DNA of 64,000 nucleotides from contig JBITNC010000002.1 in the NCBI GenBank assembly GCA_050084985.1, positions 248,001 to 312,000 of the forward strand. The letters run 5' to 3'. The position numbers and the translations under genes were made by a program. Source of the stretch: Nageia nagi. Its lineage: Eukaryota > Pinophyta. Below are positions 46,732 to 58,790 of this stretch, one piece after another. Numbering within the stretch: the stretch's first letter is position 1; each line of letters starts with the position of its first letter. The notes under the pieces were generated by a model, which searched no databases, was not told the DNA's origin, and worked only from the letters and a program-made list of their open reading frames with translations.

Positions 46732-47283
46732 TCAAACTTCACTCCCCCTTGAGGGCAACTTCACCAACCCAAGAGAATCCCTAAGCTTGCTGAACTGAGC
46801 TTCAGGAAGGGGCTTGGTGAATAAATTAGTAGAGTTTTCAGTAGATGGACAATACTTCAAGTGTATGATGTCATCTAGAACCTTCTCCCTAATAAAATGG
46901 GCTTGGATTTCCACATGTTTGGTTCTTTGATGGAATACAAGATTCTTAGCCAAAGAGATAGCTGATTGATTATCTGAAGAGATAAGAGATGGGCCATTTT
47001 GCTCATACCCAATTTCATTCAGAAGATGCCTCAGCCAAATAGCATCTTGGGTAGCAACAGACATGGCTCAATATTTGGCTTTGGTGGTAGAAAGAGTCAC
47101 AGTAGGTTGCTTCTTGGAAGCCCAAGAGATAGCACCTGAACCAATGCTAAACACATATGCAGAGGTTGATTTTTTGTCATCTCTATCTCCCCCATAATCA
47201 GAATCTAAGAACCTAGAGAGAATAATCAAGGGCACTTTGGAATACTTAAGAGCAAGATCCTTTGTCCCTGCCACATACCTCAA
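46732..47283 (-). pseudogene. Copia A2 RNase H domain
   Basis: Two open blocks (47283-47068 and 47064-46732) are separated by a stop. Motifs are RYVAGTKDLALKYSK, FLDSDYGGDRDDKKS (first acidic cluster) and SSDNQSAISLAKN. The motif usually read TTEAEY reads TTKAKY, so the catalytic glutamate is replaced by lysine. The end, GSEV, directly precedes the 3' untranslated region. It would remove RNA from the RNA-DNA hybrid; activity is unlikely. Confidence 0.93.
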
Positions 47284-48250
47284 GATTTACTTAACAGCAT
47301 TGAGGTGTTCAACATGTGGTTTTTATATGAATCATGCCATCAGATTCACTGCAAAGGCAATATCAGGTCGAGAGATAGTCAGATACAGAAGACTACTAAT
47401 CAATTGCCTATAAGCTATAGCATCAACCAACTGAGAATCTAAGCTCAATGATATAATGATTCTAGGAGAAATAGGTATTGCAACATATCTACACTCCTCC
47501 ATTCCAAACTTTTGCAAGATGTCTGATATATACTTAGATTGACTAAGATAAGTACAATCTTTATGTTGGTATACTTGCATCCTAAGATAGTAATGCAATA
47601 AACCTAGATCAGTCATCTCAAATGTTGTCTTCAGTTTGGATATGCACTCTTGGATGATTTCAATATTATTGCTAGTTATGAGAAGATCATCCACATAAAG
47701 GAGAATTAATACCATGTCTTTTCCTTGATTGAGTACATAGAGATCTAAGTCAGAGAAGCACTTAGAAAAACCAATATCTGTAAAGAATCCTAAAATTTTC
47801 TTGTACCATGCTCTAGGTGCTTGCTTAAGTCCATACAAAGACTTCTTTAGCTTACACACAAGAGACTCTTTTCCTTCTGGAATAAATCCTTCTGGTTGAT
47901 TCATGTAGATTTCTACATCCAAGTCACCATTGAGAAATGCACTCTTGACATCAAGTTGAAAAGCTTTCCATCCTTGAGCTACAAAAAGAGTAAGGATTAT
48001 CCTGACAGTAGGCATCTTGGCCACAGGAGCAAAGGTTTCCTCATAATATATACCATATTTTTGAGTGAATCCTTTGGCCACTAACCTTGCTTTCTATTTT
48101 TCAATTTTTTCATTAGAATTGTACTTGACCTTGTATATCCATTTATTTCCAATCACATTTTTCTCATTGGGATAAGGAACCAAATCCTAAGTTTCATTTT
48201 TTATGAGCACCTCATACTCAAATTTCATAGCTTCCCTCCAACACTCTTGC
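47284..48250 (-). pseudogene. Copia A2 reverse transcriptase domain
   Basis: A 249-residue open block (48081-47332) preceded by a short readable stretch ending in a stop near 48094. It contains FQLDVKSAFLNGDLDVEIYM, KSLYGLKQAPRAW, an intact YVDDLLITSNN catalytic box, DLGLLHYYLRMQVYQ and the closing RPDIAFAVNLM. Two stops follow (about 47330-47315) before RNase H. The most complete polymerase domain in the window, although not joined to an intact polyprotein. Confidence 0.95.
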
Positions 48251-49120
48251 TTGGAAGCTTCTTTGAAGGTTGATGGCTCATTTGTATTATCAATTTTGGC
48301 AAATAAAGAGTTATTCAAGGTCATACTCCTTGTAATTCTCTGAGCTGGAGAATTTTGCTCTTGTGGTGACTTCCCTACATGATCATCCAACCAGTTAGGT
48401 GTAGATGAAGAATCATCTGAATCAGACACCTCAGCATGAGAGGTCGTATCCTTAGGAAGTTCATTGAACTTGACATCCCTAGAAACAAAGACTATGTTAT
48501 GGGATGAGGAGTAGAGCCTGTAACCTCTATGCTGATTATCATACCCCACAAAGATGCATTTTTCTGATCTTTTATCCAACTTCTTTCTTTTCTCTAAGGT
48601 AATGAAGGTAAATGCATCACAACTGAAGACCCTAAAGTGTGAGAGGTTAGGTTTCTTTCTTGTCCATGCTTCATACAGAGTTTTACCTTCAACTACTTTA
48701 GTAGGACACCTATTTAGGGTGTGAATAGCAATGTGAATAGCTTCACCCCATAAGAAACTAGGAAGGTTACCCAACATGCACCTTGCCATTTCCATAATGG
48801 TTTGATTCTTTCTTTCAGCAACTCCATTTTGCTGAGGGGTGTAAGGGATTGTGAATTGCCACTTGATCCCATGTTTAACACAATATTCGTTAAAATCATT
48901 GCTATTATACTCACCCCCATTATCAGATCTTAGCATCTTGATCTTAAAATCAATTTGATTTTCAACAAGAGCCTTGAAGTCTTTAAACCTGTCAAAAGTT
49001 TGATCCTAATGCTCAAGTAGATAACCAAATGTCATCCTACTGAAGTCATCAATGAAGGTCAGAACATAAGAAGCTCCTCCTAGAGACTTAGTCTAAAATG
49101 GACCCATCAAATCTGAATGC
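48251..49120 (-). pseudogene. Copia A2 integrase domain
   Basis: The core is readable from HSDLMGPF near 49110 (first Asp), through LRSDNGGEYNSNDFN (second Asp, 48933-48889), to the Glu in NGVAERKNQ. All three catalytic positions are present. The C-terminal part has TLNRCPTKV, LSHFRVFSCDAF and a basic linker with RITRSMTLNNS. Stops at about 49093 and 49006 sit before the long open block (48936-48187). Confidence 0.94.
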
Positions 49121-49125
49121 ACAAG

Positions 49126-49700
49126 CTAAAGAGGATGAGTAGCCTGAGTTGCCTTATCTTTTTCAAACTTTTGCCTATTCATCTTTCCTAGAATGCACCT
49201 TTCACAGAGACCAATTGTGGGTGAAATATTAGGTAAACCTTCCACAAGTTCTTGAGTTTTCATATCTTGAATACTCTTATGGTTAAGGTGCCCTAATTGT
49301 TGATGCCAAAGATTACCCTTTGAACAAACATTGGTAGCAAGACAAATATTTGAAGGAACTTGATCCATAATATAAATTTCATCCTTTACTGATCCTTTCA
49401 TCAAGGTGGCAAGTCCTTTCTTAACACACCAAGAGTGTGAGGTAAACTCAAATGAGTATCCTTTCCTTGTGATCTGAATTACAGAGATGAGATTCATCCT
49501 TAGTTTAGGCACATAAAAGACATTATCAAGAGTCTTTCCATGAATCTTCACACTCCCTATTCCTTGAACATCAAGGATTGTATTATCACCTATCACAACT
49601 GCATCCTTATTGTACTTATGAAAGTTTTCAAACTTATTCTTTTCATAACACATGTGATTAGTGCATCCTGAATCAACAATCTAATCATTTGAAACAGTTT
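49126..49700 (-). pseudogene. Copia A2 protease and GAG-pre-integrase region
   Basis: A 175-residue open block (49653-49126). Upstream the protease active-site segment reads D-S-G-C-T-N-H across the start of the block (about 49673-49653), so the catalytic motif survives, but a stop lies just before it (about 49680). It contains VFYVPKLRMNLISVIQ, WHQQLGHLNHKSIQDM and CERCILGK, the zinc-binding region joined to integrase. Confidence 0.93.
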
Positions 49701-49763
49701 GAGTCATTGAGTAGTAGGTAATAGTAGTAGCATGTTTGTTCTTCTTTTTATTATTGAAATTTC

Positions 49764-50649
49764 TCACATTTGCATTTCCCTTGCCTTTTTGAGCAAATTT
49801 ATTTTTATGATAATCATACTCTTTGTGCCTAAAGATGCCACAAAAGTTACAATTTCCATCAAACTTTTCCTGAGGTGTTGGATTGCTTGATCCAGCTTTG
49901 TCATTCCTTTACCTGAAGTTGCCATTATTGTTGCCCTTTTTCTCATACTTCCTAAAGGTATATGAGGACTTGTTATCTTTAAATTTATAATGTTTGAACT
50001 TCTTCTTGAAAGGAGTTTTGGTTGCTCCTAGAGCAATGTTATTGTCCTTTGGAGAAAGGTTCAATATTTTCTTATTCAAAGTTTTCTCATGCTTCAGAAG
50101 GAGTCTAGAGAGGTTATCAAGAGAGATGACATCTTCTTCATCATCGAGCCTTATTTCCATAACTGTGACAAAGTTACTGAACTTTGTAGAAAGGCTTTGA
50201 AGAATGATGAAGACCATGAACTCATCATTGATCCAATTGCACCCACAGCCAACCAGTTATGTCCTGAGGTCAATGATTTTGTTTAAGTAGATAGAAGCAC
50301 TTTCATCTTCACCTTAATGATATTGTAACAACTTTTGTAAAATGGTGAACCTCCTTGAAAATTTTGACCCAAGGTAAATTTTCTTTATCCTATCCCAAGC
50401 TTCCTTTGCTGATGTTGAAGAAGAGATCATGAGAAGGACGTCATCTAAAACTGCATGATAAATCATTGAAGTTACTAACTCATTCTTTGAGTTGTATATT
50501 TCAAGAGCCTTCTCATCTGTAGGAGTGACCAAGTCTTCATTAACTGTCTACCATAGCTTCCTTGCTTATAACTTAGCTTTCATACGAGGTTCCCATATTC
50601 CAAAGTTGGAACCGTCGAGTATATGCTTGGGTATGAAGGTTTCAACCAT
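49764..50649 (-). pseudogene. Copia A2 gag
   Basis: The start codon is placed at 50649 (MVETFIPKHILDGSNFG); copia A1 has the equivalent ATG at 9982. Stops near 50570-50545 break the N-terminal part. Open blocks 50532-50314 and 50217-49909 hold AKEAWDRIKKIYLGSKFSRR, VMEIRLDDEEDVISL and LLLKHEKTLNKKILNLSP. A zinc-knuckle region with a partly kept C-x2-C lies near 49860-49800. Confidence 0.92.
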
Positions 50650-53608
50650 TGCTATAAAAAGTAAATAAGCAAGAAATGAATAAATTTTTACAATTTACCA
50701 TCTATACAAATCAAACATCTAATAAGTAAACATGTCCCACATGTGCAAACTTATAAACCATGATCCATAGAAGGATAAAGTTGAGGTTGTTTTCTTGTAT
50801 AGAATTAGACCTTCACTTGGATGCCTGCAAGGTGGAGCCCAAGTACTACCAGTCCTCAACCAGTTCACCTTGGTTAGTAATATACTCTCACAAGGAGAAG
50901 TACCAACTATTTTCCAAGGATTCGACGTATCTTGGACCGGCCATTTTAATTATCTTTTTAAGGTTTTTAGTTTTCCTCCTAGGTTATCAGGATAATCCCT
51001 GAATGGACATGTGTACATGTGGTATCACTACACACATGCCTATCCACCTAATAGAGTTATGTCCAATCCAATAGAGGTCTTAGGGGCAATTAAGATGGAC
51101 TTACCACCACTTGGTTCTTCAGACTAAAAAGGCTCCAATCTACCCTATCCTCACCTCGTGGCTCCCCAAACAAGTCATGTTACGAAAAAATACGTGTGGA
51201 TGTATTCATTTTAGGGGTTACTTTCAATATTTTGCATTTTGCAAGCAATTGTGCAAAAATATAAAGTAAAGTAAAAATACTTCATCCACACGAACTTGAA
51301 ACCTTAAGAGTCCAATGAGTTTTGTACTAACCCCTAAAGGACTTGTTACATTTCGCATACTTTGCTCAAGTTCATAAATAATAAATTTTAAAAAGGCTAA
51401 GTCCTACTTAGCATTAATCCATAACTTAAACATGTATTATTCCCTGAATTAAAATTAAGTAATAAACATGCATCATGCATTATTTAACTTAAAATTTGAA
51501 GTACTAAGCATGCTTTATTCCTAACAAGGTTAAGAGGCATGCATTATAAATTTAGCATGCAAGATCTAGAAAAAGATTTAAGTAAAAAAATTATACACAT
51601 TCCCCCCATTTTTACTTAAAGTTCTAAAACTTGGATGCTAAAAAAAAATGTTGTTAAGTATGGTTCCTCCCACCTTTTCACTTAATGTGTTATCTCTAAA
51701 AAACTTGTAAGCAAAATTGGTCTTTGAAGTATGCATTTTAAGTAAAAATGTCGTTGGTTTACTTAAAAATAGCATAGGGTTTTAGGAAATATGAAATACT
51801 TAAAAAAGGACTTAGGTAAAATACTTTAAAGGGTTAATTTAGACCTAGACATAAAAAAAAATCAAATCCCTTTGTAGTAGGTAAAAAAAATTAAAGACCG
51901 AACAACTTATGTTTGAAAAATAGGAAAGGTGGCCATGTGTAAGCCTCGTGGAGGTTGAGAGGCTCGGCAGAGGTGGCAGGGGAGACCAAAGTGTGTAGAA
52001 GGGTGGTGAAGGTGGCAGGAGGATGCCACAAAGGGTGATGGAGTTAGTAAGGTGCATGGGTAGTGGCAGGCGGAGGTGGCAGGGGCGACCAAGCGAGTCT
52101 AGGGGCAGCCAGATGGTGGCATTTGGTCACATCTTTAACGTATTCCCATGCCATTAAATTTCCTAGTAGTATATAGTCTGGTTTTAGAAATCCCAAACCA
52201 AGGTAATATTCTCCCTACATGTTTTCTATCCTCCCACCATCTTGCTGTGCTCTGCTCTCCCTCTCACACGCTACATGCACAAGCCTCCTATCGAGTGAGA
52301 AGCACTAGGTTGATGCATTGTAAGAAGTTCAGGCCTATTTTTTATGTTGTCAAACTCTTTACATGAAGATAATATATTTGCAAAGTTGGAAATAGGGAAT
52401 GGCATGAGAATGAGCTAGGATGTGTGGCCCGCTATGAAAGCAGAGGTGTGATCCTTTCAATAGTCTGTTTGGTGCATATCCTATGATTATTGCAATCCAT
52501 GAAACGTTGTTTGCATCATGCATCTTGTCAAACAAGTCGTAGATCCTTTCAATATTCTATTTATGTATATCTTGCGATCAGTGCATTCCATGAAACTCGA
52601 TCTGCATCATGCATGGTGTCAAACAATTTGTAGATCCTTGCAACATATCCATTTTATGCATATCCTATGATCATTGCAGGCCATGAAATGCTATCTACAG
52701 CTTGTCAAACATTCGCATGACCTTCGCTACGCTTCCGCATTTTGCATGCAAGACAGTGAGGCATTTCATCAAATAGTTCGCATGCCTGAAAGACGTGGAG
52801 GTGGAGGCAGTCGTACGAGGCATTATGTCAAATAGTTTGCATGCCTTTTCAACGTTCCATTTTGTTTGACCCCTCTCAAAATAATAATTTTTATATGGTT
52901 TTATTTTAATGCCCATCTCTATTTGTATATATTTTTTAAAATGTGAAGAATACATATATTGCAACAAGAAATAAACATATATTCCTCCAAAAAAAATGAT
53001 TTTAATAATAAAGACACTAAAAAAAAATCCACTCTTGCTCCCTTTTTAAAAAATAATAACCTCCTTATAGTTTTATAAGGTAGAAAATCAAGGCTACCAA
53101 CAATGCTACCACTTTAACTAGGAATTAGTTCAATGTTTTAAGCACTTTTTATTAACAATGTTACTAACATAAGAAGTTAGTGTAAAAAAAATTGCTTGCA
53201 TTGCCATTTTGATCATATAAAGACCTCTTAATACCAAAGGAATAAAAGGTATGTAAAAGAAAAAACAATAGCAATATTGCAACTAATAAAAAAAAATGTT
53301 AGTATACAAATTGCAAATTTTGCATAATATATTATTGCTCAATCACTTAACATAAAAGATTGTTAGTAGAACAAACAAAATGAGCAATAATACATTATGT
53401 TATTGAGGCAATGTTTGCTAAGAGTTGAACTAACATAGTCATAAAAGAATGTTAGTATCAAAATGAATATAATTCATAAGATAACCAAATGAGGAGGAAA
53501 TTTATACCTTCTCTTGGAATTTACCTCACCAAGACCTTAAAATTGAAGGAATAAGAGCTTCCACACCAAAAAGGGCTTCCACACCAAGAAGAAGAGCTTC
53601 CACACCAA
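50650..53608 (-). other. Long leader of copia A2
   Basis: About 2.9 kb between gag and primer site. The gag-proximal part (about 50940-51180) matches copia A1's leader. The LTR-proximal part does not: it has a GC-rich block with two copies of GAGGTGGCAGGGG (51969-51981 and 52071-52083) and a PPR-like block (52440-52870). The last 60 bases contain GCTTCCACACCAA three times next to the primer site. Confidence 0.8.
52440..52870 (-). pseudogene. PPR-gene fragment inside the copia A2 leader
   Basis: Minus-strand translation in shifting frames gives tandem pentatricopeptide-repeat-like pieces: WNVEKACKLFDIMP (about 52856-52815), HAKCGSVAKVMRMFDKL (52745-52695), a segment with IYKLFDTMHDADRVSWNALI (52642-52583) and IYDLFDKMHDANNVSWIAII (52547-52488). 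The spacing of the LFD.M...VSW pattern is about 95 nt in the last two, slightly less than a 35-residue repeat. Stops and frameshifts show it is not a functional gene. PPR proteins bind organellar RNA; here the piece is most simply a captured host fragment. Copia A1 has no such segment. Confidence 0.72.
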
Positions 53609-53610
53609 GC

Positions 53611-53622
53611 TCTGATACCAAT
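53611..53622 (-). promoter_or_regulatory. Primer-binding site (tRNA-iMet) of copia A2
   Basis: Minus strand reads TGGTATCAGAGC, exact, 2 bases from the LTR end; on the plus strand it is the TCTGATACCA region at 53609-53620. Confidence 0.93.
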
Positions 53623-54081
53623 TGAAGGATTTAGACCTACTCTAATCCTCAAGGTCCAAGACTAGGAAACTCAATCATACACAAGATAACACAAATATAA
53701 TGTGGTTCCTCCCTCCTTGGGAGTACATCCACAACTAGTTCTCAATTCTCAATCTATGCACCTCTTACAACAATTCTCTTTCTCTCCTACACAACTAGTA
53801 GAGTAATCTTACTCCAAAAACTTAGTTATGTTACAAGATGAAAGGCCCTCTATTTATAGCTTGAGAGCACCTCCCTAACCTCCCTTTAACCCAAGGGTAA
53901 GGTTAGGGTTACAATAAATGTATCACCTAACTTTAACCTACCAACTAACCACATGGTAAAGTCAAAGTCTACATAATAAAGAATTCAATTAATCCCTTAA
54001 GGTATCTACATATCCTTTAAGTGATTAATTGAATTTACAAGGAGTTTAGATATTCACAATATTTCATTACAAATTCTAACA
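53623..54081 (-). repeat. 5' LTR of copia A2
   Basis: 459 bp. A minus-strand TATA box (GCTATAAATA) lies at 53851-53860. Followed by GTTCC (54082-54086). Confidence 0.97.
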
Positions 54082-54086
54082 GTTCC

Positions 54087-54699
54087 ATCATAGTTACTAC
54101 AAAGGAGAACTAATCGTGCCTCACAACTTCTAGGATTGGTGAAGCCTTAAAGCCATTCAAAATAACCCTATTAGAGATAGTCTTGGTACAAACTCCTTAG
54201 GTTGATAAAAATATTATAATTACTTTATTTTTTCTATATCAAATGCAATTACTTTTTATCATAAAAATATTACTATTTTTCTTTCTGTGATTGAATGTTG
54301 GATTAAGCAACGTTGCATTATCAAATTGCTATTTCTCCTTCCTAGTTGTAATGTTGAAACTGGAGTGGCTTTTGTATTGCTTAATATCTATTTCAGCTCC
54401 CAAACTACAATGTTTGATTTGTGAAGGTATTTATGCATTATTAATTTACTATTTTTCTCCTTAACTAAGTTGTTTGATTTCTAGAGAGATTGTATGTTTG
54501 ATTTGTGTGATTGATAAGCATAACTAAATGTTTGTGTATTATGAGTATTTTTGAATTATTATTGTTAAATTTATCATCTGTAGCAAGTTGTTGGATATTT
54601 AGTGCATGTTTGAGCTTATTTTATCTAGTTTGAGAGCTAGAAGCCAAACATCCCTCTCCTAGGGAATGTTTGAGGAGTGATCCCTAGAATGGATCATCA
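54087..54699 (+). repeat. 5' LTR of N3, second part
   Basis: Continues 44555-45503 after copia A2 and aligns with the end of 61715-63283. Ends GGATCATCA. Confidence 0.88.
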
Positions 54700-54702
54700 T
54701 AA

Positions 54703-54715
54703 TGGTATCAAAGCC
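54703..54715 (+). promoter_or_regulatory. Primer-binding site (tRNA-iMet) of N3
   Basis: TGGTATCAAAGCC, one change from the usual site, 3 bases after the LTR. This identifies the split repeat as the 5' LTR. Confidence 0.88.
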
Positions 54716-55139
54716 TTGATTTTACCATCATGTTGGTAATCAAGGGCATCATTCATGAAGGGTTTTGAGTTGGAGTTGAAGAGAGTTCAAAGATTTGGGA
54801 TACACATATCATAATGGTATCACACATGGAATATTTGCTAAGTAAAGTTGGAGATATTTCCCTTACTACTTGGTAAGATTTGAGGAGTTACTACTAAAGG
54901 TGATTATTGAAGGAGACTCATTATGATATTCTACTACATCACAATGCTCATGGTGCTATTTGATGAGAGATCTTGCTATCATGTTTAAGAGTGGAGTTCA
55001 CCTAACATCAAAATGGTCATTTTGAAGGAGTTTCCAGAGTATATGGACATTTGGAACAAGACATTGGGGATCTAGGAGGTTCATACAACTTGATAAGGTA
55101 CAATTAAAATAATTTTAAATTTTTATATCAAGTTTGAAG

Positions 55140-55905
55140 TTCATTCTCAATTAATATGAGTTTGAGTGAGGAAAAAGGGTTTTTTTGGCCATTTCAAGCT
55201 CATTAGGAGATTCCCTAAAGATAGACATTGGCTCATTGAGGGAAGTTATGTATCTTACTCTATATTTCAAGAACAACTTGAGGAGGATGTTGGCACACCA
55301 AGAGAAGTTTTGAGTTTCATTTTGCATTTTGAGCCCTCTAGAAGGTAGATATAAGGTATATGTTGGTGTTTTGAGGATACTTTCAATGTTCATTCTACAT
55401 TCAAAGAGCATTTAAGGGAGGAAATTAGCATTTTAAGACTAATTTTGAGGGTTAATTGCATTACAGTGACTTCCCATTACCAATATTCACCTGATTTTAC
55501 CATGGAGGCTTGAAAGGGAATTTTAAATTAGTAATATGGAGTCATAAAATTACAAAAAGATGAATTAATTCAAGGAATATAGGAGAAGGAGGAGGGAAAT
55601 TTCGAATATGGTTCAAAATACAGAAAAAACTATTCCTTAGGATCGAAGTAAATACACATAACAACCACCACCATAGGAAAAAGAAGAGGTAAACACCCTT
55701 AGTAATGAGCTCACACACATGAAGAAAGTTCTCATGGAAGTAAGGAAAAGCTTGAATAATTTGGAAAGCAAGTATGAAGCATTAGAGGAAAGGTATGATG
55801 ATATTGATGGAGCTATGATGGAAACCAAAGAGGAGATTTTTGAATGAAAAAAGAAATATGAATGAGATCAAGTGGAATTGCAAGAGGATATAAAGGTAAG
55901 GATAT
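55140..55905 (+). pseudogene. N3 protein, left part of coiled-coil frame
   Basis: A readable piece at about 55151-55348 (KGFFGHFKLIRRFPKDRHW) is followed by stops. A long heptad-type segment then begins at about 55685: LSNELTHMKKVLMEVRKSLN, LESKYEALEERYDDID, METKEEIFE. It breaks off near 55905 where gypsy copy 3 begins and resumes at 60217. Leu at heptad spacing with Glu/Lys between suggests a coiled coil. No zinc knuckle or enzymatic motif. It may stand in for gag; I do not recognise the family. Confidence 0.5.
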
Positions 55906-55907
55906 TA

Positions 55908-56800
55908 TTTCATATGATGTTGGGCTATCTGAAGGTTATCCTTGAGAAAATGAAGAATATCATCTTGAGTAATTAAAGCTAAGTCAACTACCTAAACTTT
56001 ACTGGTACCTACAACATATGAAGTGACTATTGGTGGAGATTGATCATACACTAATTCATAGGGGGTCATCTTGCTAGCAAAATGATAAGATGTATTATAC
56101 CACCATTCAACCAAGGGAAGCCATCGTACCCAATGCAAAGGTTATGCTAAAGCAAAATAATGTAAATATGTTTCCAAACATTTGTTAATAATTTCATTTT
56201 GACCATTAGTTTTTGGGTGATATGTTGAGCTCATGTTTAGTTGGGTACCTTGCAGTTTAAAAAGATCTTGCTAAAAATGACTTGTAAAACTAGGATCACA
56301 ATCATTGACAATTGTCTTTGGCATGCCATGTAGTTTGAAAATTATATCCAAGAATAATTATGCTACTATCACTACTTTGTAGGGATGAGCCAATGAACCA
56401 AAATGAGCATATTTGGATAACCAATCAACCACCACTATAATAACTAATTTACCATTGGATTTAGGAATGCCTTTAATGAAATCCATTGAGATATCGATCC
56501 ATATATGGGTTGGTATGGGAAGAGGTTGAAGGAGTCCCAGAGTACCCACTGTCTCACCCTTTTATCATTAACACACATCATAAGCTACCATAAACTGCTT
56601 GATATCTAATTTCATACCTATCCAATAGAATGATTGTATCACTTGCTTATAAGTTTTCAAAAATCCATCATATTCTGATGTAGGTGTGGAATGCAATTCG
56701 ATAAGTATTTTTGATTTACATTTTGAAGGAGATGGTAACAAAATTTGACCTTTGAATCTCAAAATACCATCATACCATGTGTGGTATGGTTTACTTGTGG
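55908..56800 (-). pseudogene. Gypsy copy 3 integrase remnant
   Basis: Open pieces 56762-56568 (zinc-binding part, with FYWIGMKLDIKQF) and 56549-56358 (core start, [11 protein letters not shown]) match copy 1. In contrast to copy 1, the C-x2-C region keeps a VAYDVC reading only. The second Asp region lies near 56310. It is cut off at 55908. Confidence 0.87.
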
Positions 56801-56879
56801 GGTCTTGAGTGATCTATTTTAGCAATTCTTGGATGTAGCTATCCTCTACCCACTCTTGTTTAACTTTATCCAACCATTA

Positions 56880-57440
56880 AGGAATAGGAGATGAAAGAGC
56901 TTACAATGCTACTTGATCTTTAAAATTTCTAGATAGAGCATCGATAACCACATTCTCCTTACCTTTATAGTATACTATCTCATAATCATACCCTAGTAGT
57001 TTGGTCACATATTTTTGTTGATCAAGCATAGAAATACATTGCTCAATAAAAAAATTTCAAACTATGATGATTTGTGAGGATGGTGAAATGGTGACCAATG
57101 AGATATGGTCTCCAATGTTGAACTGCATGAATGATGGAAAGCATTTCTTTTTTATAAGTGGATTTATCTAAATTTTTACCAAAGAGTGCTCTACTAGTGA
57201 ATGTCAAGGGATGCCCCTCCTACATTAATACTACCTCAATTCCTACTCCACAAGCATCACTTTCTATCATAAAGGTTTTAGAAAAATATAGCATTGCTAA
57301 TACTAGGATGGCACACATTACTTCCTTGAGCTTAAAGAAAGCTACCTCATCTTAAGAGGATCATTGGAATGCATTCTTTTTTAACATGGTTATAGGTGCT
57401 ATAATCTTGCCATAATCCTTCACAAATTTCTTATAATAGC
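56880..57440 (-). pseudogene. Gypsy copy 3 RNase H remnant
   Basis: Minus-strand counterpart of 3740-4262, with the ANSLSR-like close at about 56930. Stops and a frameshift near 57040-57060 break it. The plus-strand frame at 57158-57355 is the shadow of this segment. Confidence 0.8.
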
Positions 57441-57945
57441 ATATCAACCCTAATAATCCTTGAATACTTTTCAAAGATGTAGGAATAGACCAATTCTACA
57501 TGTCAGTAATCTTTTATGGATCCACCTTAACTCCCTCTTCAGATATAACATGGCCTAAGTAGTCAATTTTTGTCTTATCGAATGAACATTTTGATTTTTT
57601 TACATATAGCTAGTTTTCCTTCAAAATTTGTAAGGTTTGGTCAACATGTGACACATGTTCTTTAAATGTCTTATTGTAGATCAAGATATCATCAAAGAAA
57701 ACTAAAATGAACTTCTTAAGGAATGAATGAAACACTTGATTCATTAAACTTTAAAATATGGATGGAGCATTTGTGAGGCCAAAAGGCATGACCAAGAACT
57801 CATAATGGCCCTCATGGGTGTGAAATGCAATTTTTGATATATCCTCCTCCTTGAGGTAGATTTGGTGATACCCAGATTGTAGGTCCAACTTAGAAAAATA
57901 TCTTACCCCATGCAATTCATCCAATAATTATAATTTATTAAAAGA
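57441..57945 (-). pseudogene. Gypsy copy 3 reverse transcriptase remnant, N-terminal half deleted
   Basis: Starts near the ELHG-x-R-Y motif (about 57910), contains the SGYHQI and catalytic FFDD region (about 57700-57690) and the GHVIS-like segment near 57555. The first third of the domain is absent because of the deletion. Confidence 0.85.
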
Positions 57946-58790
57946 CCCTTTGATCTTTATAGTTTGAGGGGTATTAATTCCTACCAATGCATTGTAAGAG
58001 ATAATTGGGGCCTCCTCATCTAGAATTTCCTCTGTATCCTATTTGAGTGCACTCTCATATTTCTCCTCACTAGGAGCATCAACATCAAGTAAATATAACT
58101 TTTGTTGCATACAATGATGACCAAAAATAAATTTCTTATCATAATTATAGCACAATCCCTCCTTTAAACACTCTTCCATTTCCTCTCATGTTAACTTCTT
58201 AGTTTGCATTGTGTGATTTAGTGGTGGGGCACTTGTGTTATTAGAGGAATGGGAAATATTATGTGTTTTGGTGAATGGAGGTCTTGCATTTCGTCAATGA
58301 GCATTGGCTTTATCTTTAGTGAGATTTACTAAGGTAATAGCATCCATAGTAGTTTTATGATTAAACATATTGACCTTTGATTTAATTTCTTCCTCTAATC
58401 CAATGATAAAACAACTTGTGAAAAATGCATCATCCAACCCCTCTATGTGATTTGCCAATTTCTCAAACTAATTTTGGTATTCTTTGATTGTTATTGTTTG
58501 ATATAACTTGGTCAATGCCCTTGTGAAATATTCATAGTCACTAGGACCAAACTAGATCAATAATTATTGAGTAAATTCATCCCATGAAGGAGCAAGATGC
58601 ATTTTTGAGTACCACTAGTGCCATTAGAGAGCCTCACAATCCAAATGAAAAGTTTCCATTTGCACCTTCAAATCCTTTGAAATTTGGTTCAATGTGAAAT
58701 ACTGTCCAGTCTTATAAATCCATCTAGTGGAATTATCTCCATCAAATTAGGGAAAATCTAATTTGGTTGTGTGGGGAAGAATGAAAACAC
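57946..58790 (-). pseudogene. Gypsy copy 3 gag and protease start remnant
   Basis: Gag in the minus frame from about 58780 to 58110. It keeps the segment with WHQWYSK-like sequence (about 58630-58610) and a zinc-knuckle region near 58170-58110. Protease begins at about 58090 and is cut at about 57950 by the deletion, before the active site. Multiple stops. Confidence 0.82.

Larger units (their letters stand above)
45504..54081 (-). mobile_element. Copia A2: youngest element, Ty1/copia inserted in the N3 LTR
   Basis: LTRs of exactly 459 bp each (45504-45962 and 53623-54081) differ at about 10 positions. They are flanked by a perfect GTTCC duplication (45499-45503, 54082-54086). The minus orientation is fixed by a perfect primer site at the right LTR and a purine tract at the left. 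All copia domains are present and mostly open, but several in-frame stops remain, so it is defective. It is related to copia A1 across LTR ends, leader and polyprotein. Its leader carries PPR-like sequence. Confidence 0.97.

Noticed and set aside
52440-52870. A functional PPR gene
   Set aside because: Frames shift between repeats and stops interrupt them; only a degenerate fragment is supported.
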